Below are positions 48,175 through 59,400 of a stretch of DNA of 64,000 bases, piece after piece. The position numbers and the translations under genes are program-made. Within the stretch, counting starts at the first letter, position 1. The number at the start of each line of letters is the position of its first letter. Below the pieces are notes generated by a model. That model saw only the letters and a program-made list of their open reading frames with translations, ran no database searches and was not told the origin of the DNA. Source of the DNA: Lycocorax pyrrhopterus obiensis (Eukaryota > Chordata > Aves > Passeriformes > Paradisaeidae); NCBI GenBank assembly GCA_014706295.1, contig JACSVZ010000039.1, positions 1,860,001-1,924,000 of the forward strand. Direction: 5' to 3'.

Positions 48175-51100
48175 ATCAAGTAATGTCTGCAACACTGCCT
48201 GGAGGTGGTGAAAACTCACGCTGGCCAGTGGAGTGATACAACTTCCTGCGAAGAAAGATTTGCCTTTTTCTTCTTAAATTCCACCTTTTGCATCACATCC
48301 ATCCATATATTCTCTGCCATTGTGACAGAGTCATGAAAAAGGACTTCACAAAATAGCCAATTTACAAAAAAATTCTGTGCAGTTCCTTGTCTACAGGTTT
48401 CTACTGTTTTAGAGAAAGTTTCTATCTTCTTTTGAGAGTGTTTTGAACATCTCACAGGGAAATGTTTTATTGAAGTGTGAAAGGAATTACATTAACAAAT
48501 CTTCCCAAAACAGGGGCTACCCACCTCCACAGGCCTCTCCAGTCCAGAGTCCAGCTCCTGCAGACATTCGGCTTTTTTGCTGAGGGCTGTCAGAAAGATA
48601 AATACAGGATCTGCCCTTTGTTAAATGGAGGGTGTCCAAGGGAAAAAGTAGAGATGTTAGCCTTAGTAAGGCAGACCTACAATCCTTTTCGCCAGTGAAC
48701 TAATGCATGATCATATTATTTGTAGTCATACTACTTCACCTCATTTATACTTAGGAACACAAACAAAGGAATTCACATTAGAAATGATCTAATGCTGTCA
48801 TCTGGGATTTAGTATAGTGAAAGCATATCCAAATATCTTTGCTATTTTAGATACTCAAGGCTATGAAGCAATAGCTCTTGTCTTTCTTTATGATTCGAAA
48901 ATTCCTCTGCATCAAGTTATAAATAAAGAACAGTGAAGAAAGAAAAAATAGAGTGAATATTGGGATCTTAATTTGTTACTGAGTGACAAATAGCTTTTAT
49001 AGGAAAACAGTGAAAGCATTCTGTGCAAAGAATGCTCTGCAGAATATTATGCCAATGAAAAGAGTGTTGACATGTTAGCATTTACCTTAGTGTGCATTTG
49101 TATCAACAACCTTCTTTTACAACTGCAGTTAGGTATATCTTTTCATTCTTTAGTGAGGTACCCATAGCACTTTTTTGCCTAGAAGAGTATAATACACTTC
49201 CTATATAAGAGCACAATATAACAGAATAAAGACACTGATCAAATAACCATTGACCTCCACCAACTACTGGGTGACCCACAGAAGGTCTGTCCCAGGTGAA
49301 GAAAGAAAGCATAGTTATCTACATGATCTGCTACATATGTGGCTAAAGTGAACATAATAATTTTTTTTTCTCTTTCTTCTATTTCTTTTTTCTTTGCATT
49401 ACTGAAAATGTTACAATAATATACTTCAAACATACCGTGGGATAATGGGAAAAATTCCTAGCAGTTCTTTGAAAGTTCCCGGCAATTCTTTGTGATTACT
49501 GTGATAATTTCCTTTTTCCTCTTGTTTCTTCCCTTTTACTGTACCTATTGCTTGTATAATTTAAATGTGTGCCCTCAGTAGTGCACAATTTATTAAATTT
49601 CTAAATTGACAGGGTTTGTATAATTGGTATTTAATTTATACCAATGTAGAGGTTACAGATCGCAATCTTCAAGGCTTTTTGCAGGTGCTTTATTTTTACT
49701 GACAAAGTGATTTTACCACTGATATGTGAGAAAGTGAAATTTACAGCTGAATTCTGTTTTCCTGACCCACATGAAACAGTAAAATATAACAGCTTTGTCA
49801 GATAACTGGTTCTTCATCATGGTTAATCATGGCTGGAAAACCTTTTTGACACACTGACTAGAAAGTGACATGGAAAAAAAACATGTGGGTGGAGGAATCA
49901 GAGTTATTTTAGTGAGCTGCAAAACCTTATTCAAATGTTGACAATAGAAGTGCATGCAACTCTAGTTCAGAGCCACAAATTCACTGCAAAGCCACAAATT
50001 CATCACAAGATTCCTTTTAATTTCTTGGAATCAAAGTAGTTCAGCCATTTCACACTGAATTCAATAGAGAATTTTTAAAAAGTTCTTCTGAACCTGAAAT
50101 ATAGCTGCATATAGACCTGTATATACACCTGACATTTTAGCTGTTTTAATTCCTTAAAATCCTTCCCAGTTGGAGCACAGAAAGCTTAGGTCTAGGCAAA
50201 ATAATATGATGAACAGATTTTTGGTGCTGTTGAGGCATTATCCTGCTTTTGTCTTCAGATGTATTCCTCCGTAATATCAGTAACACTTGCATTTGAAAGC
50301 TGGTTTTGATTCCCAGCTGCAGTTCTCTGCTTTGCTAGCTCAGCTGATTTTAAGCACCGGGAAACTAAGAAGGTGCTATAAACCTCATGGCGCTTCCCTC
50401 AATAACTTTTCTCATCAGCACATTCTTTGGCTGTTTTTATTGCATTGCTCTCAAACTGAAGTGGTACTGTAGGCCAGCTGTGGTACACAGAAGGAATTGC
50501 TTTCACTGGATTATGTACTGAAGACTGAAATAAGGAAAAATTTTAAAGAGGAGATGTACAGAGTTCCCTAGGACAAGCCATAGTTAGTTATTCAGGGAGA
50601 TTCCATCAAAATATTTAGGAAGTCCTTTGTGGTTTTCTTTTGAGAGACTATATTCAGGAGGCAGAGTATTGGAAGTTCCACCTAGCAATTTTTTTTTTTT
50701 ACTATTATTCTTACTAAAGTGGATCTCAGAATTGCACTTCTGTATCAGCCATACAAACAGCCATAACCTCTTCCTTATTAGGAGTCCAAGTCATAAAAAT
50801 TGCAAGCTTCTTTAGTCCTGCTCTAAGGACTAGTTGCTTACTTCAGAGGGAATAGCATTCTTAGTTTGTCCAATTTTTATTTGCATTAACTTTTCAGATG
50901 TTCTGTTTCCACAACAGAAAATTCTGAAACTTGCTTCCTTCTTGTGTCAACATCCAGGCCCACTTCTCATATGCCAGCATGAATAGAAAAGCAGCAGAAA
51001 TAAAACTCTAAAATACTCATATGCTTCATTAAACAGGCATGGACTTAAATGTCTGCATAAATACTCTGATGACTTAAAATCTTAAAATATTCTCTGATTT

Positions 51101-51618
51101 TATCAACTGTTTCTAGTGGTAGCAAACAAAATTAATTTTTCAGAGAACTCAGAAAATATTTTCCATCACTAAATTTAGCCATTATGCCTTTTAACCACCT
51201 CTATTCAAAAGAAAGCCACAACTTTGACTCTGGACTTGCTATTAGCTGTGTGTGGTCAGTCTGCTCTACCACATAGGTCCACTTAGCTACAGTCCTTACT
51301 CACTCCCTGACTTCCTGCTTTGCAGTGAGAAACAGAACTGTGTATCTCCTGTATGATTTCTATTTTCTCTTGTTTTCCAGAAGGAGAAGTGTTCTGGCAG
51401 GGTTTAAGTTTTAGGATTAGGGAAGCTATTGTGTATTTACATTAGAAAAGTCAGAGTGGAAGAGGAGATTGGAACTGGAAGAAGTTCCTGAGGAACAAGA
51501 ACTACTGACATTCTTTTGACCCTGCAAGAATTCTAGGTCTGTTTGAAACACAAGAAAGCTCTGAGAGATGACCTGTATCCCATTTACAATGCACTGTCCA
51601 GAGCAAAAGAGCAGATGT
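48175..51618. other. Unique noncoding DNA
   Basis: No gene or dispersed repeat is recognised. A GC-richer patch at 48.5-48.7 kb has a 73-codon plus frame without known motifs. A 19-bp tandem duplication at 49.97 kb is listed separately. Confidence 0.5.
49970..50007. repeat. 19-bp tandem duplication
   Basis: Two adjacent 19-base units, GAGCCACAAATTCACTGCA and AAGCCACAAATTCATCACA, share 14 consecutive bases. It is a local slippage product. Confidence 0.9.
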
Positions 51619-51620
51619 TG

Positions 51621-51946
51621 TAATCAAAGAATGGTTCTGGTTGGGAGGTACCTTAAAGACCATCTCATTGCAATCCCTGTGCCACGGCTGGACACAACTT
51701 CCACCAGACCAGGTTTCTCAGAGCCCCATTCAATCTGGCTTTGAACACTTCCAGGGACACGGCAGCCAAGACTTCTCTGAGCAAGTTGTTCCTGTGCCTC
51801 ACCAGCCTCACAATAGAGAATTTCTTTTTATTAGCTAAACTAAACCTGCCCTCTTTCAGTTTAAAGCCATTCCCCCTTGTCCTATCACTACACACCCTGG
51901 TAAAAAGTCTATCTCCATCTCTCTTGTAGTCCCCCTTTAGGTACTG
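51621..51946 (-). mobile_element. CR1 3' end with ORF2 C-terminus, minus strand
   Basis: Plus-strand reading starts with the reversed tail (TAATCAAAGAATGG), then GTTGGGAGGTACCTTAAAGA and the usual 3' UTR. The minus strand is open from 51952 to 51665 and reads as the end of CR1 ORF2: Y-L-K-G near the start, then SDRTRGNGFKL with EGRF, later V-R-H-R-N and S-L-E-V-F-K-A-R-L-x-x-A-L-R. The Asp-Arg-x-Arg-Gly-Asn-Gly block is well kept. Only the last quarter-kilobase of ORF2 plus UTR is present. It abuts an older LINE remnant. Confidence 0.9.
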
Positions 51947-51959
51947 GGTCAATCACAGT

Positions 51960-52250
51960 CTTCTTCACAGACAGTATAAAAGAAATTTGAGCTTGAGCTG
52001 AAATACCATGGGTAATCTCTGCAGCTTGGTGAATCCCAGGTAGCCAGTGTGGCTGTGAAGATGTGTTCCACTCTTCTCTGTTGGTTGGAGTTTCCTAAGT
52101 GCTGTAGGCATCATGCTCAGGTTGATCACACAACTCCAGTCTAGCCAAGAGGTGATGAAGGCATCAGTAGTAATAGACCGTCGGGTCAGGTCATCACCCA
52201 CCAGAATGCAACACAGTCCGGGCCAGCTGGAGATGGTGCAAAACGTTACT
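51960..52250 (-). mobile_element. Older L2/L3-like LINE remnant (C-terminal ORF2), minus strand
   Basis: The minus strand from 52201 to 51965 encodes a peptide with the order A-F-I-T-S-W-L-D-W-S, then L-R-K-L-Q-P, then L-Q-R-L-P-M-V-F-Q-L-K-L-K-F-L-L. This follows the region after the reverse-transcriptase core in L2/L3-type LINEs: a F-x-x-S-R-L-D-Y block, then R-K-L-Q-x-x-Q-N-x-A-A-R, then L-x-W-L-P-x-x-F-R-I. The frame is open for 78 codons, with an apparent frameshift near 52205. The normal Asn-Ala-Ala-Arg block is lost. It is much more diverged than the neighbouring CR1. LINEs of this type stopped moving in birds long ago. Confidence 0.68.
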
Positions 52251-52254
52251 CACA

Positions 52255-54145
52255 GATGGTGAGATGTGAGAGTTTAGCAAAGGATTCAAGAGAATGAAGC
52301 CTTTGATCAAATCTGTTAGCTTGGGTCACCAGTTAGTCCAGCTTATAGGGAGAGTTTTACTGTCCTCCTCCACAGAGTTCCAGGTCCAGCCCCAGCGAGC
52401 AGTGTGGGAAACATTAACATAACAGTTTAAAATATCCTGCTTAATGTCAGAGCCCACTGGCATGAAAATTCAGATTCTGAAGTTTTCAAAAGTGCATTTA
52501 TAATTGCACTTAGTTAACTTGCTTGTGGTTTTGATTTACATCCTAGTTTTGATGCATTGATTTTTAAAGAAAATTAATACGTCCGCTCTGGGGACTGGCT
52601 CTGGGGAGACCCTAAATGTGTTTCTCTATGACTTTGCTTTATGCAGTGGAGGATTTCAGGCCCATTGGCCTTCTATTCTACCTGGTGAACAAACTGCTTC
52701 TCCTCTCACGCCATATTTTCCAGAACCCCAAATTTTTGCATGGCCCTCTGTGTTTATTTCGCCTTGCCGGTACCTCTCATGTACTGGGGGAACCACTGTG
52801 GCTGAAATTTTCAATTTTTATAATGTCTCAAGCATGTTTCTTCTGCTTTTCAAGATTCTATTGTAATCTCTTGGCCTGTGATATTTCACACCGTGTTTCC
52901 ATCACTTCAGGAATGTAAGGGGAGAAAAAGGCTTTGAAAAAAACAGAGATATGTTGGGGGTTTTTTTCCAAAGGACACATTTTAATGAGGTTACTTGAAA
53001 AGCATAATTCACAAATCAGCCTGCCAGTATACAGAAATGTGCATCTCCACAGCTGTTACAGTTTGCTTCATTTTGGCTACTCCTTTGATATGTCCAATGT
53101 TAATAATGAGCCTGATGAAATACTAGGAAAAACAGCACACATAATCCACATAACTCTCTTTGGAGACACACAGAATTTATTATAGCCCACAGAGGGGCTT
53201 TTTAAAGAAATGTGAAAATAACAGAAGTCAGTAGAATTTAAATGCTCCCACCTTGCAATGGAAACAAAAGGTTAAAGTTTCACCCAAACCTGAATTTCCC
53301 AAGGTGTACCAGAGTTAAGAAAACATTTCAGTAATGTTTCTCCTAGCCGCTGTTTTCCCTCTAAAAAATAACCATTTGTAATAATAAATGGACCAGGAAC
53401 TCATCAATGCATTCAGGGTCAAGATGAATCTGATTTCCACAGAGTTCAAACAAAGAATTTAAGCCAGCTGGAAAAGCAAGTTAAGAAAATATTTTTAATG
53501 GCAAATTGAGATGATCTAATGCTTCCATTGTTGTACCCTGGAATTATTGGACCTGCTTCCAACCTGGCCTTCTCTCTGAGAATGTCTCTAACACATCAGT
53601 TGGAGACAGATGTCCTATATAGTCTGTTCGCATACAGTGGAGATTAACAAGAAGAACAAGACTCCTGTACTGAAATTATCAAGAGGCCATAATGAAGAAA
53701 TGACTACCCAGGATATTTAGAGTAGTGGATCTCTGCTGCAAGGTGAATGTAATAGTACTTGCCAGAGTCTGTATTTAGACAGCTTTGAAAGTAGCCATAA
53801 GACATGGGTGTATTTCTGCTAACCCTTTAACGCAGTAGAGTTCAAACATCAACCATTTGAAAGCCAAAGACCCCAGCCTATAATGTCCCTTCGTTGATAG
53901 CACTGACCATTATCTTACATTTTTCTACTGGTTAGAGCCTTTGTCATGCATAGATGTTAGTAATTTTCTAAATGATGTTTAGACATGTTTATGGTTCTCA
54001 CACCAATGACAGACGGTGAAGCCATGTTCTGCTTTTTCTCACTAAACAGTTGAAACAATCAAACACACAACTTTCCTGAGTTGCAGGATTTTTCACTTAT
54101 ATAGAGCTATTGCACTGTGGTGTAACTCAAATGAGCCTTTGCTTG
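52255..54145. other. Unique noncoding DNA
   Basis: A moderately GC-rich patch at 52.6-52.9 kb keeps two plus frames open (100 and 82 codons) without known motifs. No gene is supported. Confidence 0.5.
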
Positions 54146-54148
54146 GAA

Positions 54149-54282
54149 CCATAGAATCACAGAACAGTTTGGGTTGGAAGGGACGCTAAAGACAATCTAG
54201 TTCTGACCCCCCTGCCATGGGCAGGGACACCTTTCACTAGACCAAGTTACTCAGGGCTCCCTGCAGCCTGGTCTTGAACAAC
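54149..54282 (-). mobile_element. CR1 3' end, minus strand, well preserved
   Basis: Plus-strand reading CATAGAATCACAGAACAG, TTTGGGTTGGAAGGGACG, CCCCCCTGCCATGGGCAGGG, ACACCTTTCACTAGACCAAG and GGTCTTGAACAAC is the reversed CR1 3' UTR, close to the consensus. It is about 130 bases long and among the least diverged CR1 ends in the window. Confidence 0.95.
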
Positions 54283-54284
54283 TG

Positions 54285-57040
54285 GTGAACACTTACTCAC
54301 TGGTGGTTTGAATGCCTCACTGAAAATAACTAGATTTTTTTTACTCACTGTAGGATGACTCTAGGTAACTGTAGTTATAACCTTGGCATGAAACTTACTT
54401 GGTAGTCCAGCCCTATGCATACCTGTGCACTTCTTTTATTTTAGCTATCTCCTTAATTTTGCAATATTTGCAAGCATTTGACTCTGTTATGACAGTTTCA
54501 TTCTACTGGAAGCAGTATTTTCTTGATTTTTATTTAACTTAACACCACTGAAAAGGAAAAAAAGTCTCCAAAGAAAACCATTATGCGACACAATGCAATT
54601 TTAAAACTCCGATAGGAAAGGGTAAGTTATTTCCACAGTTACACCATCTATAACAATGCAAATTTGTACTCTCAGGATCTGTAGGTTCATGCCTTCTTCC
54701 TTTTCTCACGTGAGGCCTGCTCCTTCTGATCTTCAGTCACAAGGTAGGTTCACACCACTCAACAAAAACAGAAAAAAACCTTAGCATACCTTGGCTAAAA
54801 CAGCAGCAAAGTCAACGTCTCAGGGTTTTTACAATTGAAGGCAGCAGGCTGATTTCAGTTCTAAGTGCCTGAAGTCTTATTGCAAATAAAATGGGAATGC
54901 TAGGTCACCTGTCCCAGCTGTTAGTTTAAACCTGACTAGCCATTTTAGGCCCTTTGCTAGGATGTAACCCCTAAAAAATAAAAAATACAAAACAAACACG
55001 GCTCCAAAAAGATATTGTTGAGATGTTCATGCTTTAAGCTCTACAACCTTTACACAAAAACACTAGTAATATTGCAATCACCCAAATGACCTTTCATGCA
55101 CCTCTGATTTAGATGTACTCCCAACCAGTCTCTTTCACTAAGGCTTGTATTGAAAAAGTAATAGTAGGGTGTGCAAGACCCATATTCAGGACTCCTGTTA
55201 TCAGATCCTGTCTTAAGTATTGCCACTGCTATTGTGTCTAAGTTTAGAACAATACCTTGTAAGCTTGTATTCAGCCACTGCTTTCTGCACAGTCAGACAA
55301 AACACAGAAATTGTAACCTTTCCTCTTTAACACTCCCAGAGGTGTAACATGTCTGTGTGCACTGACAAGTTGTTGCAGTCTTTAAAAGACGCACAGGCAT
55401 CCACTTGAGGCCCATACCTTTTAGTTTAAAACCTTACTGTTCATATATAAAAGCACCTGAACACTCCAAGAACCCTGTCCTCACTGTGCTTAAAACAAAA
55501 TTTTGGATGATGATGAACAATTAAATTACAGAATTTGATACTATGAATAAACAAATATCCCAAGGCAATTGGAACTACATAGATGTTCTGGAATATGGCC
55601 CCAGTCCAAGGTCCTTAGCATGTCCTGAATAATGGCAGGGAAGAAAGCTGAAATAAAGGGGTTAAGGGAGTCAGGGTAGACATATAGAAGGCAATGAAAG
55701 AGCCTGTGCACAGGAATGCAGAGGATCTTTATCTTTTAATGAAGTGTAGCAAATAAGCTGTAAACTGGGAGCTATTAGAATAATAAGACACGAATGCAGT
55801 TCAGAAAAAAGTGAAAATTGCTAAAATTATTTAATTGTTGGTTTATTACCATCACACGAGTATAATTTTTTTCCTTGTATAATCAGGATTATTTGTTTGG
55901 ACTATTCTTGTCCTTAGAACAAATACTTTAATTAAAAGTTTCTGTTCAGGTTTGAAGGAGTGATCTTTTTCCCCTTTTTCAAAAAAGAAAGCTATTGTGC
56001 TTTTTCTTCATTATTTTCCTGTTACAAACAGTAACCTTCATCTGTGAAGACCTCTTCTTTGCAAGCTACCCTTCCAAGAAAAAATAATCACAGTTGTATA
56101 AGACAAATCATGAGAAAACTAGACTGCAGTTTGAATTATGACACACTATGTCATGTTTTAATAGACCATGAATGTGAAAAAGGTTTATTTAAAAAAAAAA
56201 AAACAAAGAAAACAAACAACAATGAAAGTATTTAAGTGGCTTGAAACAATTTCTTCCAACATTTTTGGCAAACACATAAGGAAGGAACAGATGTGAGGAA
56301 ATGCTATTCCAAGGCACTTGCATGGACTCACGGACCATAACACTGCAGAAACTGCACATCTCTCAGACTTGCAGCACAGAGTGTTGTGTGAAAGGCACCA
56401 CCTTTCAACCTGTTTGCTTTTCACAGTGAGTCCGGTTTTCACATAGTTTTTTCTAGCAGTTATTTCACCTAGGAAGAATTTCTTTTCCCTGCTAGTGTAT
56501 TTATTAATAGATATCTAAAATACATGCTGGCAGTCAAGGTGCTGCTCTCAGTTTACTGATGTTGATATTAAGACACACTTAAATATTATTAAATCCTTAG
56601 CAAGTTCATAAAATTAAAAGAAAATAGCATAGCAGAATGCATGGCTAACAGACAATGCAATAGGTACAGACCAGCACTGTGGCAATAAATCACAAGTGAA
56701 AGAACAATGAAACAACATTAAACACTACAATTTCAAAATGTGTTTTACATTTTACACACACAACAATCTACATTTTTAGAACCTGAATATTACAATACAG
56801 TTACTAATTTTTCAAAACAACTGTGTTATTTTTACACATGATTGTCCAAATACTATGAAAATTTTGAAAAAAACTTGACAGTCATATAATTTATCTGCAT
56901 CTTACCATTTCTAACTGCCATAGATGAATAGCAGTTACTTGACCTATACTGCTATGCAAATGACAATGGAAGCATAAATTGGTAAAAGAAACACAGACCA
57001 AGCAATTTTTTCACTAAGGCTATAATAGGCTTAGAAATTC
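54285..57040. other. Unique noncoding DNA
   Basis: No gene or dispersed repeat is recognised. An A-rich run lies at 56191-56220. Confidence 0.55.
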
Positions 57041-57042
57041 AC

Positions 57043-57297
57043 CAAGCAGGGAAGATCATGGAGCAGGTCATAATGAGTGCCATCATCCAGCATGTGCAGG
57101 ACAACCAGGGGATCAGGCCCAGCCAGGCTGGGTTTGGGAAAGGCAGGTCCTGCATGACCAACCTGGTCTTCTTCTACGATCAGGTGACCTGCTTAGTGGA
57201 TGAGGGAAAGACTGTGGATGTAGTCTACAGGGACTACAGTAATGCCATTGAGTACATTTCCCATAGGATTCTCCTGTAGAAACTGACAGCTCATGGC
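57043..57297 (+). mobile_element. Internal CR1 ORF2 fragment (reverse transcriptase), plus strand
   Basis: A 73-codon frame (57058-57279) matches the front half of the CR1 reverse-transcriptase domain. It shows M-S-A-I-I-Q-H-V at the start, then IRPSQAGFGKGRSCMTNL with F-F-Y-D-Q-V, then LVDEGKTVDVVYRDYSNA and an I-S-H-R-I-L-L end. The motif A region, which normally reads L-D-F-S-K-A-F-D, is R-D-Y-S-N-A-I-E here: the first Asp is kept and the second is replaced by Glu. A TAG follows, where the family usually continues E-K-L. The piece lacks both the 5' and the 3' part of CR1. That is unusual, because CR1 copies normally keep their 3' end, so a later deletion is likely. It is nonfunctional. Confidence 0.9.
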
Positions 57298-57299
57298 AG

Positions 57300-59328
57300 T
57301 TTTACTCTCAATAACCTAGTTTTCTAGTGTTGGAAAGCCTTGAAGTTGTATATTAAGATAAAGTACAGAAAAATAGGAATGATGGGGAAAGCTGAAGGGT
57401 TGGAACGTGGCAATGCATGCACCTTATTTTTCCTGTCGACGTGGGATTTATCTCACCTACTATAGACATCTATAGTAGCAACAGTGATCCCAGGTTATAA
57501 AGTCTATAGCTGCAGGCCCTTTTAAGTGCAAATCATTTCATCCTCCAGTGGACACATAAAATTGTCCCTCTTTAATAGTCAGTTTATCTTGACTGACAAT
57601 AAAAAAGCAAATGCAATAGGCTACTACATGTGAAATTCCATTTTAATTGTTCCTCACACTTCCTTTGAGATGTCTTGTCAAATCTAAGCATTGAGTTGAC
57701 ACTAGCAAGCACCCCTCATTAGTGCTAGTCTCTTGCATACCACTAAATGTCATAAACTTACAATTGACCGTGGATTTATTATGCCTGTACAGACATTGGA
57801 AAAAATGACGTTAACAATGGCAATAGTTCACGTCATAAAAAATTCAGAGTTGTTTTTATTTCTCGATAAAAAGATTAATTTATAGTGTTCCTTCCCAAGG
57901 AGCAATTTGCTTTCAATGAGATGATGCTTCATGACTAAAAACTTATCATTTTTAATACTTCTGGGTTGCAGTAATTGAGAAATCCCTTACTTCGAGAAAC
58001 TCAGATGCATATCAAAAAAGAATTTATGACAGAAGAGATCTCCTGAACACAGGTTTCAGGCAAAAGTGAGTATTAATCATGGGAATGATAGAATTGTTTA
58101 TTTTTCTTGTAATTTAGTTATTTCTTTTGTGCAGGGAAGTCTAAGACATTGTTCTGGGGATGAGTTGTTCCAGATCAAGCTTCAAAGACAGTTTTGGAAA
58201 TAATAGTGAAAAATTAAACTGAGCTGCTATTTAACAGTCAAAGTAGACAGACAGTCTAACTGTTTGCATGTGTGCTCTAGGTACACTTTTGTAAGAGATG
58301 TTATTTTATCACTGTAATCTCATTTGCTTTAGAATTTATCATAACAAAATCATGACAAGAATTAGGCCTGTGTCATGAATTAAAGTAAATGTATTTACTG
58401 AAAGACACTCAGCCTGCTTTCATTTTCCGCTATGTTTCTCATCTGTGTTACAGCACTCATGTTTTTATTCTGCCTTATAAATAAATAAATCCCACATTAA
58501 TATAAAGGTGATGAGGTAATTTAATAGCCTAATCTGTTTGTATTTAGGGAAGGGAACGATAGCTCACTCACTGTCTTTTTCAAGATCTGAAAAGTACAAG
58601 CCTTGCATTGGGGTCAATGAGAGTTGGGCCAGGTTCTTATCCCCTTGCTTAAATAACTTATTAATAAATTTCCTACCCTATAAGCAGGCTGATTAATATA
58701 GATGGTTTAAATACTAGTTAAAGGGCAAGACAAGTGACTGTGGCATGGAAAGCCCAAGATATCTATGACAAGAAAATAAGTTAGTGACTGTTGCATAGTT
58801 CTCTTGCATCTGCTCAGCAGTTCTCAGGCCTGATGTCTGCAATCTCACTTTCCTGCTATTTTTAGTTCGTAAATGAGGTCAAGAGGTATCCAAAGTAGGA
58901 CAGAGGCCTATGAAGCCCATGAAACTTTTTGAAAAACACTTTTTCTTTTTACTGCACTAATCCTTCTGCCAGCTCTCATATATAAAGATAAGGGCAAGCC
59001 AGACTATGAAGGTGTAAAGGAGCCAAGCGGCTTTGCATTTGAGATTGTAGACAGACTTTAAAATGTTATGCATTTAATTAACTAGAAAAATAAGAATGAA
59101 AAATATATAGAATTAATATTGTAATAATCTAGGCTAGGTATATTTTTTTTTGTCCCAGGATATCTTCAGGAGTCTGACCTTTTTCAGTAGTGTCATGAAT
59201 TTACTGCATGGGTCTTTGGGTCATCTCCCACTACCACAGTTCACATTGTGAGGTGGCACCAAGACACAAGCTGAATTAAAAAAAAAAAAGGATTAAAAAG
59301 AAAGGAAGGTTCTTAATGTCCAGCACAT
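57300..59328. other. Unique noncoding DNA
   Basis: No gene or dispersed repeat is recognised apart from the small palindrome near 57.46 kb. Confidence 0.55.
57457..57478. other. Short perfect palindrome
   Basis: CTACTATAG (57457-57465) and CTATAGTAG (57470-57478) are exact reverse complements around the loop ACAT. A 9-bp stem like this is not rare by chance. Confidence 0.7.
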
Positions 59329-59330
59329 AC

Positions 59331-59400
59331 AGGGTTTGGACTAGATATTTTCAAATGTTCCTTCTAATCCAAACTGTTCCATGACTGATCCTATGTTCTA
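59331..59400 (+). mobile_element. Short CR1 3' end, plus strand
   Basis: AGGGTTTGGACTAGATATTT, CAAATGTTCCTTCTAATCC and AAACTGTTCCATGACTGATC match the last 60-70 bases of CR1 and its tail. It follows an A-rich stretch. Confidence 0.8.
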
